A stretch of 23,730 bases of DNA from Actinomycetota bacterium (GTDB lineage Bacteria; Actinomycetota; Actinomycetes; S36-B12; UBA5976): NCBI GenBank assembly GCA_009918865.1, contig RGCY01000004.1, positions 1-23,730 of the forward strand, in the 5' to 3' direction. Under the pieces are notes generated by a model. The model had not been told where the DNA came from, did not search any database, and worked only from the letters and a program-made list of their open reading frames with translations. The position numbers and the translations under genes were made by a program. Below, in pieces: positions 17,726 to 23,730 of this stretch; position 1 is the first letter of the stretch, and each line of letters begins with the position of its first letter.

Positions 17726-17754
17726 TTGTGCGTTGAAAGCGATTTCACTATCCT
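17726..17754 (+). promoter_or_regulatory. Candidate promoter of the binding-protein operon (-35 TTGTGC, -10 TATCCT)
   Basis: TTGTGC at 17726-17731 and TATCCT at 17749-17754 are separated by 17 bases and point toward the binding-protein gene, giving a transcription start near 17761 and a leader of about 120 bases. The spacer is occupied by the first operator and the start region by the second. The complement of 17750-17755 reads TAGGAT, so the same DNA could also supply a -10 for the opposite operon (weak -35 TTGGCC at 17775-17780 with a 19-base spacer). The hexamers are seen; promoter activity is inferred. Confidence 0.5.
17734..17747. promoter_or_regulatory. LacI-family operator O1 (TGAAAGCGATTTCA)
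   Basis: This 14-base near-palindrome with a central CG is the classic LacI/GalR-family operator shape. It is an exact copy of the second operator 24 bases downstream and differs by one base from the site at 23520-23533. It lies within the spacer of the candidate promoter. The LacI-type regulator encoded at 22408-23409 is the likely ligand; this assignment is inferred from proximity and repetition. Confidence 0.8.
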
Positions 17755-17757
17755 ACG

Positions 17758-17771
17758 TGAAAGCGATTTCA
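17758..17771. promoter_or_regulatory. LacI-family operator O2 (TGAAAGCGATTTCA)
   Basis: This is an identical copy of O1, extended by one base pair on each side to a 16-base imperfect palindrome (GTGAAAGCGATTTCAC). It covers the predicted transcription start of the plus-strand operon and would sit between -10 and -35 of a minus-strand promoter using TAGGAT. Ten bases separate it from O1. Confidence 0.8.
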
Positions 17772-17868
17772 CGCGGCCAAGTAAACCACAGCGCAGACGG
17801 TCGGCAACCCCAAGTTTTCGTCCGAACGCGGCCGCGCGATGACGACCACGCCGCCACACATTTCATCT

Positions 17869-17875
17869 GAGGGAG
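17869..17875 (+). promoter_or_regulatory. Ribosome-binding site of the solute-binding protein gene
   Basis: GAGGGAG lies 4 bases before the ATG at 17880 and fixes this start, which also opens a good signal peptide. The preceding leader from about 17772 contains a GC palindrome (GCGGCCGC) but no structure I can assign to a riboswitch. Confidence 0.6.
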
Positions 17876-17879
17876 CGCC

Positions 17880-19295
17880 ATGAAGCTCGGCATACGTATC
17901 CGCACTGGCCTAGCAGTTGCTGTGGCCACGGGACTCGCTGTCGCTGGTGCCGGTGTTGGTGCTCAAGCGGCGAGCAATGTGACGTTGACAGTGTGGTCCT
18001 ACGGCAATGTATTCGAGCCGAAAATTGTCGACATGTACCGCAAGGCTCATCCAGACGTCACCATCAAGATCACGAAGATGAACCTTGACGACGAGCACAA
18101 CAAACTGCTCTACGCACTGCCTTCACGAGCAGTGCCCGATGTTGCTGCGGTTGAAATGGCCTACATGGGTCAGTTCCGTCAGCCGATGATTGCCGCGCAG
18201 TTCACGAACTTGAACACTCTTGGAGCTAACAAAATCGCGGGCGACTACTTGCCATTTCGATGGGCACAAGGCACTGGACTCAACGGCGCACAAATCGGCC
18301 TGCCCACAGATGTTGGTGGTCTGGCCGTTGCCTACCGAACCGACTTGTTCAAAAAGGCTGGCTTCCCCACGAAGCGCGAGGAAGTCACCGCCTTGTGGCC
18401 GACGTGGGAGAAATTCATCACGGTTGGCAAGCAGTTCCAAAACAAAGTTCCCGGTGTTGGGTTTATGGACAGCACGGGAACACTCTTCGCAGCAGTCCTC
18501 AACCAAGGCACTGAGAAGTATTACGACGCAAAGTCCCGTGCTGCGATTTACCGCACGAATCCGACCGTCAAGCGTGCCTTTGACATCGCGGCAAAGGCTG
18601 GCTGCACTTTCATGCGCAACAACAAGTGCGCAGGCAGCATCGGCACGAAAATCAATCAGTTCTCCCCTGACTGGGGTGCGGCCATGAACAAGGGCGCGTT
18701 TGCAGCAGTGCTCGCTCCCGCGTGGATGCTCGACTACATCAAGCAGCAAGCGCCTGGCACCAAGGGCAAGTGGGATATTGCGGCAGTCCCGGGTGGCGGC
18801 GGCAACATGGGTGGCAGCATGTTGACCATTCCGAAGAAGGCGAAAAACGCGAAGGCCGCCTGGGATTTCATCAGTTGGTACCTCGCACCAGCACAGCAAC
18901 TGAAGACTTTCCAGTTGTATGGGCTCTTCCCAACGACCTACAAGATGTATTCGCAGCCATCCATCAAGAATTACAAGGATCCGTTCTTCAACAACGCCCC
19001 TGTGGGAGCGATTTACAGCAGCAGCGCGATGAAGCTCAAGCCGATTTACGCCGGAGCAAAAGATCGGCTCATCGATTCAACATTCGGTCAGGCGCTTGCT
19101 CGCATCACTCAGGGAACCCAAACCAAATCATGCGGCAGTTTCCCGGCGCAAACGTCGGGTGCCGCGTGGTGCCAAGCACTTCAAGACATTCAACACAACG
19201 TTGGGGTTCTATGTTGCACCCTTCTTCGTCCACTTCGTGCTGTTTGGCGCAATTCCCATCGTCTTCACCACAGCTCTTGCATTTTTCAACGCTGA
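17880..19295 (+). CDS. Sugar ABC transporter solute-binding protein, lacking a lipobox; abnormal 3' end
   Basis: This is a family-1 (MalE/UgpB-like) extracellular solute-binding protein, expected to capture glucan oligosaccharides. The mature part starts SNVTLTVWSYGNVFEPKIV and shows the usual order: DVAAVEMAYMGQF, GLPTDVGGLAVAYRTDLFKK, WDIAAVPGGGGNMGGS and AAWDFISWYLAPAQQLK. The N-terminus is a signal peptide (GLAVAVATGLAVAGAGVGAQ) but has no lipobox cysteine, unusual for a Gram-positive binding protein. Sequence looks like genuine binding protein up to about WCQALQDIQHN (19197); beyond that, the reading frame gives a cysteine/arginine/histidine-rich tail that is the permease coding sequence read out of phase, stopping at 19293-19295. 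The true C-terminus has therefore probably been lost or changed. It is the first gene of the plus-strand operon, behind the double operator. Confidence 0.9.
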   Translation: MKLGIRIRTGLAVAVATGLAVAGAGVGAQAASNVTLTVWSYGNVFEPKIVDMYRKAHPDVTIKITKMNLDDEHNKLLYALPSRAVPDVAAVEMAYMGQFRQPMIAAQFTNLNTLGANKIAGDYLPFRWAQGTGLNGAQIGLPTDVGGLAVAYRTDLFKKAGFPTKREEVTALWPTWEKFITVGKQFQNKVPGVGFMDSTGTLFAAVLNQGTEKYYDAKSRAAIYRTNPTVKRAFDIAAKAGCTFMRNNKCAGSIGTKINQFSPDWGAAMNKGAFAAVLAPAWMLDYIKQQAPGTKGKWDIAAVPGGGGNMGGSMLTIPKKAKNAKAAWDFISWYLAPAQQLKTFQLYGLFPTTYKMYSQPSIKNYKDPFFNNAPVGAIYSSSAMKLKPIYAGAKDRLIDSTFGQALARITQGTQTKSCGSFPAQTSGAAWCQALQDIQHNVGVLCCTLLRPLRAVWRNSHRLHHSSCIFQR

Positions 19296-20103
19296 TTTCC
19301 AGACTTACTACGAGTTCATAACAAACCATCAGCTTTCGGTTCTGACTAACGCTTTCGCTGGTCTCGACAACTTCCGTGAACTTTTCAAAGATTCATACTT
19401 CTGGCTTGCCCTACGGAATACATTCTCAATCTGGCTCATCTCCACGGTTCCGCAACTGATCATTGCCTTCGGCTTGGCAAGTCTCTTAGCAAACGCGCGG
19501 CTACGAGCCAGCACGTTCTGGCGCACCGCGCTGATGATTCCGAACATCACTTCAGTGTTGGCTGTGGCCATCGTCTTCCAACAACTTTTCGGTCGTGACT
19601 TTGGAATCTTCAACGTGCTGCTTCACTATGTCGGGCACAAGCCAATTGAGTGGGTCGCCGGCACGATTCCAAGTCACTTTGCAATCGCGACAATGATCAA
19701 CTGGCGCTGGCTCGGTTACAACTCTCTGATTTTTCTCGCTGCAATTCTTGCAATTCCAAAGGAACTGTATGAGTCGGCTGCACTGGATGGAGCAAGCCGC
19801 TGGCAAACCGTGCGTTACGTGACTATCCCCCAGATGAAGAACACCATCACGTTCATGCTCGTCATGGGCACGATTGGTGGCTTGGGGCTCTTTGTTGAAC
19901 CCCTGACGTATGGCGGCGGTTTTGATGGTGGAGCGAATAGTCAATTCCTGACGATGACGCTCTACCTTTACAAGCAGGCCTTTATGAATCAGCGTTTGGG
20001 TTATGGCGCTGCAATTGGAGTGGGCATAACACTCGTTGTGATGATCATCTCGGCCATCAACTTCATGATTACTCGCAGCATTGCTGGGGAGGAATCCAAG
20101 TGA
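19159..20103 (+). CDS. Sugar ABC transporter permease, MalF/UgpA-like
   Basis: This inner-membrane permease has six predicted helices, starting with LGFYVAPFFVHFVLFGAIPI, and the EAA loop YESAALDGASRWQTVRYVTI that contacts the ATPase. The frame stays open upstream to a TTG at 19096, but that part is out-of-phase binding-protein sequence. GTG 19159 gives a short basic N-terminus (VPRGAKHFKTFNTT) before helix 1 and is my best guess; TTG 19201 is another option. None has a convincing ribosome-binding site, and the gene overlaps the binding-protein frame by 137 bases, which is abnormal for this operon type. The stop overlaps the next permease by 4 bases. Together with that permease it forms the membrane channel for oligosaccharide import. 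Confidence 0.88.
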   Translation: MPRGAKHFKTFNTTLGFYVAPFFVHFVLFGAIPIVFTTALAFFNADFQTYYEFITNHQLSVLTNAFAGLDNFRELFKDSYFWLALRNTFSIWLISTVPQLIIAFGLASLLANARLRASTFWRTALMIPNITSVLAVAIVFQQLFGRDFGIFNVLLHYVGHKPIEWVAGTIPSHFAIATMINWRWLGYNSLIFLAAILAIPKELYESAALDGASRWQTVRYVTIPQMKNTITFMLVMGTIGGLGLFVEPLTYGGGFDGGANSQFLTMTLYLYKQAFMNQRLGYGAAIGVGITLVVMIISAINFMITRSIAGEESK

Positions 20104-20993
20104 CCGCCACCCTTGAACAGATGGAAACCACGACTCAGCAGTCAGCGTCGCCAAAGCCAAGGCGGCGCAGCATAAGTAAACGCGTCTCACCGTTCACTTA
20201 TGTTGCGTTGACACTGATGACATTCATCTCGGTGTTTCCGTTCTACTGGATGTACGTTGTTGCCTCAAACGGTTCCGAAGAAATCTCGAAGATTCCGCCA
20301 TCGTTGACTCCAGGTGGCAACTTCCCAAACGTTGTTAACACGATTACGCAAGCAGTCCCGTTCTGGCATGCAATCCTGAATACGGCAATCGTGTCCACCG
20401 TGATTGCCCTATGCAATGTTTTCTTCTCAACCCTCGCAGGATTTGCACTTGCAAAGCTGCGAGTGCCAGGCAAGCGAGGAATGCTTTTGTTCATCATTGG
20501 AACCATGATGTTGCCGGCGCAACTCGGGGTCATCTTCATGTACATGGTGATGAGTTGGCTGAACTGGATTAACGACTTCAAGGCGCTCGTAGTTCCTGCA
20601 ATTGTGGGCGCGTTTGGGGTTTTCTGGATGCGCCAAATCATCGATTCGCAGTTGCCAAATGAGTTGTTAGAAGCAGCGAGAATTGATGGTGCTTCCGTTT
20701 TTCGCATCTACCGCAGCATTGTTGTTCCCACAGTTTTGCCTGCCGCATTCGTTCTCGGCCTGTTTTCGTTCTTGGGAACTTGGAACGACTACCTCTGGCC
20801 ATCTCTCGTTCTGAACGACCCTGAACGCTTCACGGTTCAGGTTGCAATCACACAACTCAACAACAGTTACACAGTCGACTACGCCGCGAACATGGGTGCA
20901 GCACTTCTCGGAACAACTCCGCTGCTGTTGCTATTCATCTTTGTTGGCCGCAGACTCGTCGCAGGCGTCATGGAAGGAGCGGTGAAGGGATGA
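20100..20993 (+). CDS. Sugar ABC transporter permease, MalG/UgpE-like
   Basis: This is the second transmembrane subunit of the importer. After a polar, basic N-terminal tail (SPKPRRRSISKRVSP) come helix 1 (FTYVALTLMTFISVFPFYWM), further hydrophobic segments and the EAA loop ELLEAARIDGASVFRIYRSI near residues 190-210, then LGTWNDYLWPSLVL, a typical MalG-family segment. The 297-residue length is normal for the family. The start is GTG 20100, overlapping the previous stop (GTGA), with GGAGG about 7 bases upstream. Its stop overlaps the ATG of the GH1 gene by 4 bases, so permeases and beta-glucosidase are translationally coupled. Confidence 0.94.
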   Translation: MTATLEQMETTTQQSASPKPRRRSISKRVSPFTYVALTLMTFISVFPFYWMYVVASNGSEEISKIPPSLTPGGNFPNVVNTITQAVPFWHAILNTAIVSTVIALCNVFFSTLAGFALAKLRVPGKRGMLLFIIGTMMLPAQLGVIFMYMVMSWLNWINDFKALVVPAIVGAFGVFWMRQIIDSQLPNELLEAARIDGASVFRIYRSIVVPTVLPAAFVLGLFSFLGTWNDYLWPSLVLNDPERFTVQVAITQLNNSYTVDYAANMGAALLGTTPLLLLFIFVGRRLVAGVMEGAVKG

Positions 20994-22378
20994 CCATGGA
21001 ATTCCCTAACGACTTCAGATGGGGTGCAGCAACTGCCGCGTACCAGATTGAGGGCGCAGCGCAGAAAGATGGGCGCGGAGTCAGCATCTGGGACACGTTT
21101 TCAAAGACACCTGGCAAGGTCGAGAACGGTGACAACGGCGATGTTGCGTGCGACCACTACCACCGATTTGAATCAGACATCGCGCTGATGCGCGAAATCG
21201 GCATTGACTCCTACCGATTCTCGATTGCGTGGCCACGGCTGTTTCCCAACGGAGACGCAACTCGCAATCAGGCAGGATTCGATTTCTACAACCGTCTCAT
21301 CAACGCACTCATCGCAGCAAACATTGAACCAGTCATCACGCTCTACCACTGGGATCTTCCGCAACCACTTGAAGATGCAGGCGGTTGGGCTAACCGTGAC
21401 ACTGTTTTCGCGTTCGCGGTTTATGCGCGAGCATGTGCAGAAGCATTTGGAGACCGCGTCTCGCGATGGATCACGCTGAATGAGCCATGGTGCACAACGT
21501 GGCTTGGCTATCGCTCGGGTGTTCATGCACCTGGTCGTCAAGATCTCGCAGCGACAATTGCTGCCGCTCATCACACTGCACTTGCCCATGGTGCGGCAAC
21601 TCGCGCACTCAAAGATGTCAATCCGCAACTTCAGGTTGGCATCACATTGAACATGACGAACTACATCGTTGCAGCCGATGCCAGTGCAGAAGCATTTGAA
21701 GCCAGCGACTTGCTCGATGCACAACTGAATCGCTGGTGGATTGATGCGTTCACGACCGGCGGCTACCCGGAAGTGCTGAAGAAGGCCTTCGGTGAACACC
21801 TGAGCACGGTCGTGCAGTCCGGCGATGAAAAGCTTTTGAAGACAGAACCTGACTTTCTTGGAATCAACTACTACAGCGACAGTTTCGTAGGCACCGCAAA
21901 ACCTGATGCGCCGACGCTCGCTGACGAAGGATTCTTCCCTTTCGACGTGCACGCCGATTTGAGCGTGCCAGCAGACTTGCACCCAACTATGACGGATATG
22001 CAGTGGCCTGTGACTCCGGATGGACTTGGCAATCTGCTTGAGCGAATTCACCACGATTGGCCGGAAATTCCGTACCTCATGGTGACTGAAAACGGCGCGG
22101 CCTATGACGATGGTCCGAACAGCGCTGGCGAAGTGCACGACACCCGTCGGGTCGCTTACCTCACAGACCACATCGCGTCGATGCAGCGTGCGATTGCCTC
22201 TGGTGTGCCCGTCAAGGCCTACTTCGCATGGTCACTGCTCGACAACTTCGAGTGGGCATTCGGATATGCGAAGCGCTTTGGGCTGGTTTTCGTGGATTTC
22301 ACCACTCAGGAACGGATTCTGAAAGCAAGCGCTTTCACATACAAGTCCATCATTGAGGCCGGTCGCGTACGCGCCTAG
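20990..22378 (+). CDS. GH1 beta-glucosidase, cytoplasmic
   Basis: This family-1 retaining beta-glucosidase would release glucose from imported beta-linked oligosaccharides. The N-terminus FPNDFRWGAATAAYQIEGAA is the family signature. TLNEP carries the acid/base E165, and VTENGAAYDD carries the nucleophile E367. The C-terminal WSLLDNFEWAFGYAKRFGLV is the aglycone-site segment. There is no signal peptide, and at 462 residues it is the usual single-domain length. ATG 20990 overlaps the permease stop; ATG 20996 with AAGGG 6 bases upstream is an alternative. Linkage preference (beta-1,3 versus beta-1,4) cannot be read from motifs; association with two GH16 enzymes argues for laminari-oligosaccharides. 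An operator-like palindrome lies in its last 60 bases. Confidence 0.95.
   Translation: MTMEFPNDFRWGAATAAYQIEGAAQKDGRGVSIWDTFSKTPGKVENGDNGDVACDHYHRFESDIALMREIGIDSYRFSIAWPRLFPNGDATRNQAGFDFYNRLINALIAANIEPVITLYHWDLPQPLEDAGGWANRDTVFAFAVYARACAEAFGDRVSRWITLNEPWCTTWLGYRSGVHAPGRQDLAATIAAAHHTALAHGAATRALKDVNPQLQVGITLNMTNYIVAADASAEAFEASDLLDAQLNRWWIDAFTTGGYPEVLKKAFGEHLSTVVQSGDEKLLKTEPDFLGINYYSDSFVGTAKPDAPTLADEGFFPFDVHADLSVPADLHPTMTDMQWPVTPDGLGNLLERIHHDWPEIPYLMVTENGAAYDDGPNSAGEVHDTRRVAYLTDHIASMQRAIASGVPVKAYFAWSLLDNFEWAFGYAKRFGLVFVDFTTQERILKASAFTYKSIIEAGRVRA
22324..22337. promoter_or_regulatory. Operator-like site inside the 3' end of the GH1 gene
   Basis: AGCAAGCGCTTTCA matches the symmetric form of the locus operator (TGAAAGCGCTTTCA) at 12 of 14 positions. 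The surrounding 22320-22337 also forms a perfect inverted repeat of TGAAAGC and GCTTTCA with a 4-base spacer. It lies about 70 bases before the lacI-type start codon. It encodes ordinary GH1 C-terminal residues, so coincidence is possible; an auxiliary or autoregulatory operator is the interesting alternative. Confidence 0.35.
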
Positions 22379-22407
22379 ACTTCACGGGCTCCCTGAAAGG
22401 AAGCCTG

Positions 22408-23409
22408 ATGAATCGCGCCAAAATCACCTTGGCTGACATCGCGGAAACCGCTGGTGTTAGTCCGGCAACAGTGTCGCGCGTGCTCAACGGTGACCCACGG
22501 GTGAGCCCTGAGCGAGTAACGCGAGTTAATGAGGCCATCAGCGAACTCGGCTACTCGCCAAACCGTGCGGCGCGCACGCTCGTCACAGGCAAGACCGGGC
22601 TCATCGCAGCGGTCATTGATAGCAACCTAAACGTGTTCTCAGACCCCTTCTGGGGTCAAATCACAACCGGCATCAGCCAGGCGCTGCAGGAAGCAAACTT
22701 CCAAGCACTTCTCATGGTGCGGCCACTTGATGTCGAAGATCCGTCTGTCGTGGCATCGCTGGCACCAGGGCAGGTTGATGGTGCCATTTTCTTCCAATTG
22801 CACAACGACGACACTGTGAATCTCCTGCAAGACATGGGGCTGCCATTAGTCGTCGTTGGTCGGCCAGAAGAATCTTCAAAACTCACATATGTTGATTCAG
22901 ACAACTTCGGTGGCGCACACCAAGCAACAAAGCACCTCATCGATCGTGGGTGCAAAGCGATTGCGACAGTCGCAGGGGATCAGCAGTTAAGTTCTGGGCG
23001 CTTACGCCTGGACGGCTATCGAAAGGCCCTTGCTGAATCCGGTATTGGGTTTGACGAATCTCGCGTCGCGTACGGAGATTGGACAGACGTCGGTGGCGAG
23101 CAAGCAATGCGCACGTTGATTGAAAGCAATCCGAGCATTGATGGCGTATTCGTCGCAAACGACTTGATGGCACTCGGTGCAATGTCCGTGTTGGAAGAGC
23201 AGGGTCGCAACATCCCTGAAGATGTCGCAGTTGTGGGATTCGACAACATGTTCGCAGGGCGCCTTGGCCGGCAGCAACTGACGACCATCGAACAAGATGT
23301 GCAAGGGCTCGGTGCAAAAGCCGCGGCCATGGTCATTCGCATGATTGATGGGGAAAGACCAAAGTCCGTAGTGCTGCCAACTCGCTTGATTGTCCGCGAC
23401 ACAGCCTGA
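22408..23409 (+). CDS. LacI-family transcriptional regulator, likely repressor of the glucan locus
   Basis: This 333-residue protein has the N-terminal LacI helix-turn-helix (ITLADIAETAGVSPATVSRV) followed by the hinge helix (SPNRAARTL), whose leucine would insert at the central CG of a LacI-type operator. The periplasmic-binding-like effector domain continues with VDGAIFFQLHND, VANDLMALGAM and EDVAVVGFDNM. ATG 22408 has AAAGGAAG 6 bases upstream. It sits 29 bases after the GH1 stop, so it is probably the last gene of the operon and thus self-regulated. Binding to the TGAAAGCGATTTCA sites in this window is inferred from proximity and site symmetry. The effector is probably a beta-glucan oligosaccharide, which is not testable from sequence alone. 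Confidence 0.94.
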   Translation: MNRAKITLADIAETAGVSPATVSRVLNGDPRVSPERVTRVNEAISELGYSPNRAARTLVTGKTGLIAAVIDSNLNVFSDPFWGQITTGISQALQEANFQALLMVRPLDVEDPSVVASLAPGQVDGAIFFQLHNDDTVNLLQDMGLPLVVVGRPEESSKLTYVDSDNFGGAHQATKHLIDRGCKAIATVAGDQQLSSGRLRLDGYRKALAESGIGFDESRVAYGDWTDVGGEQAMRTLIESNPSIDGVFVANDLMALGAMSVLEEQGRNIPEDVAVVGFDNMFAGRLGRQQLTTIEQDVQGLGAKAAAMVIRMIDGERPKSVVLPTRLIVRDTA

Positions 23410-23564
23410 GGAGACGTCGCGGCGGCTGCACATCCAGCATCTGAGAAATCTCGGAGACCTTTGCCTGAAAGGGCACTTTCCGCTTGCACAAACACGTCTA
23501 AGGGTGTGTATTGTCATCCTGAAAGCGTTTTCACGGGCCTTATCTGCCGCTTAAAGGAGCCGTC
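23410..23564. other. Intergenic region before the secreted-protein gene at 23565
   Basis: This 155-base stretch holds an imperfect palindrome at 23440-23455 (TCTGAGAAATCTCGGA), an inverted repeat TGAAAG-GGCA-CTTTCC at 23466-23481, a possible -35 (TTGCAC, 23484-23489) and -10 (TATTGT, 23509-23514; 19-base spacer, weak), the operator at 23520-23533 and the ribosome-binding site AAAGGAG at 23553-23559. No hairpin followed by a T-tract was seen, so I cannot place the terminator of the upstream operon. Confidence 0.45.
23520..23533. promoter_or_regulatory. LacI-family operator O3 (TGAAAGCGTTTTCA)
   Basis: It differs by one base from the paired operators at 17734 and 17758 and keeps the central CG and TGAAA/TTTCA arms (12 of 14 positions symmetric). 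It lies 31 bases before the ATG at 23565, just downstream of the weak -10, where a bound repressor would block initiation. It places the next gene in the same regulon. Confidence 0.75.
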
Positions 23565-23730
23565 ATGACCGTCCGCACCGTTCGTTCCCGGGTCATCGCC
23601 CTCATCACCGCAACATTGGCTGCGGCATTTCTGGTGCCAGTAACTGCCGCATCGGCAGCCGTGCCATTTCGTCGGCGAGCTCTTGGGTCAAATACAGGAC
23701 GCGTTCTGTGCGGGTCTTGGTCAGTTCCGC
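23565..23730 (+). CDS. Start of a secreted protein (partial, C-terminus off window)
   Basis: The first 55 codons are visible. ATG 23565 follows AAAGGAG with a 5-base spacer. The translation opens with a clear Sec-type signal peptide: basic MTVRTVRSRV, hydrophobic core IALITATLAAAFLVPV and a cleavage region near TAASAA. With an operator copy in front, it is probably another member of the glucan regulon, such as a further extracellular hydrolase, but the mature part seen is too short to assign. The residues after the signal peptide (VPFRRRALGSNTGRV) are arginine-rich and recall no family I know. This could be a linker, an early frameshift or a junction with foreign DNA. Confidence 0.65.
   Translation, partial: MTVRTVRSRVIALITATLAAAFLVPVTAASAAVPFRRRALGSNTGRVLCGSWSVP

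Noticed and set aside
18123..18899. 258-codon open frame antisense to the solute-binding protein
   Set aside because: It is fully inside a well-conserved binding-protein gene; its product has no family features and no convincing start context.
17880..20103. Binding protein and permease as a single fusion protein through programmed frameshifting
   Set aside because: No slippery heptamer is visible at the junction, and an extracellular N-terminal domain would invert the topology of the six-helix permease.
21173..22171. 332-codon open frame antisense to the GH1 gene
   Set aside because: It is a shadow of the strongly coding plus-strand beta-glucosidase with all GH1 motifs; the antisense translation is rich in Cys, Arg and His and shows no recognisable domain.
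23457..23481. Hairpin CCTTT-GCCTG-AAAGG as the terminator of the plus-strand operon
   Set aside because: The stem is only five base pairs with no T-tract after it, and it overlaps the operator-arm-like inverted repeat.

Overview
The window looks like a chromosomal segment of a free-living heterotrophic actinobacterium (Actinomycetota) of moderate GC content (judged by eye, not computed). The pointers are gene families and style: an actinobacterial-type leucine catabolic cluster, a soluble M13 peptidase, a UgpC/MsmK-type sugar ABC ATPase, frequent GTG starts, and 4-base ATGA/GTGA gene overlaps. I cannot name the genus. No rRNA, tRNA, CRISPR array or complete insertion sequence was seen, and no gene-free stretch exceeds 300 bases.

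Left part (1-7008, minus strand): leucine/isovalerate degradation. Reading along the minus strand, an MFS transporter (7008-5761) and a small unknown membrane protein (5748-5308) are followed by the two methylcrotonyl-CoA carboxylase subunits, hydroxymethylglutaryl-CoA lyase, and an acyl-CoA dehydrogenase cut by the window edge. The last four are packed with overlaps or gaps of a few bases. Together they would take isovaleryl-CoA to acetoacetate and acetyl-CoA (3-methylglutaconyl-CoA hydratase is not in view).

Middle (7134-10354, plus strand): an M13 zinc metallopeptidase overlapping a kynureninase by 4 bases. This suggests peptide and tryptophan-derivative turnover.

Right part (10370-23730): a divergent glycan-utilisation locus, best read as a laminarin/beta-1,3-glucan system. 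The minus-strand operon (17606 to 10370) encodes a secreted GH16 glucanase, two secreted immunoglobulin-like proteins of unknown function, a second GH16 glucanase, and a sugar ABC ATPase. The plus-strand operon (17880 to 23409) encodes a solute-binding protein, two permeases, a cytoplasmic GH1 beta-glucosidase and a LacI-family regulator. The ATPase missing from the plus operon is supplied by the minus operon. A further secreted protein starts at 23565 and leaves the window.

Regulation can be read directly. Two identical 14-base LacI-type operators (TGAAAGCGATTTCA) flank a candidate -10 element in the divergent intergenic region. A near-identical operator (TGAAAGCGTTTTCA) lies before the gene at 23565, and a weaker operator-like site lies inside the 3' end of the GH1 gene just upstream of lacI. 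The expected logic is: secreted GH16 enzymes cut the glucan, the ABC system imports oligosaccharides, GH1 releases glucose, and the LacI protein derepresses both arms. The points most worth a second look are the two paralogous Ig-like proteins between the two paralogous GH16 genes, the operator/promoter geometry, the solute-binding protein without a lipobox, and the out-of-phase solute-binding-protein/permease junction near 19159-19295.
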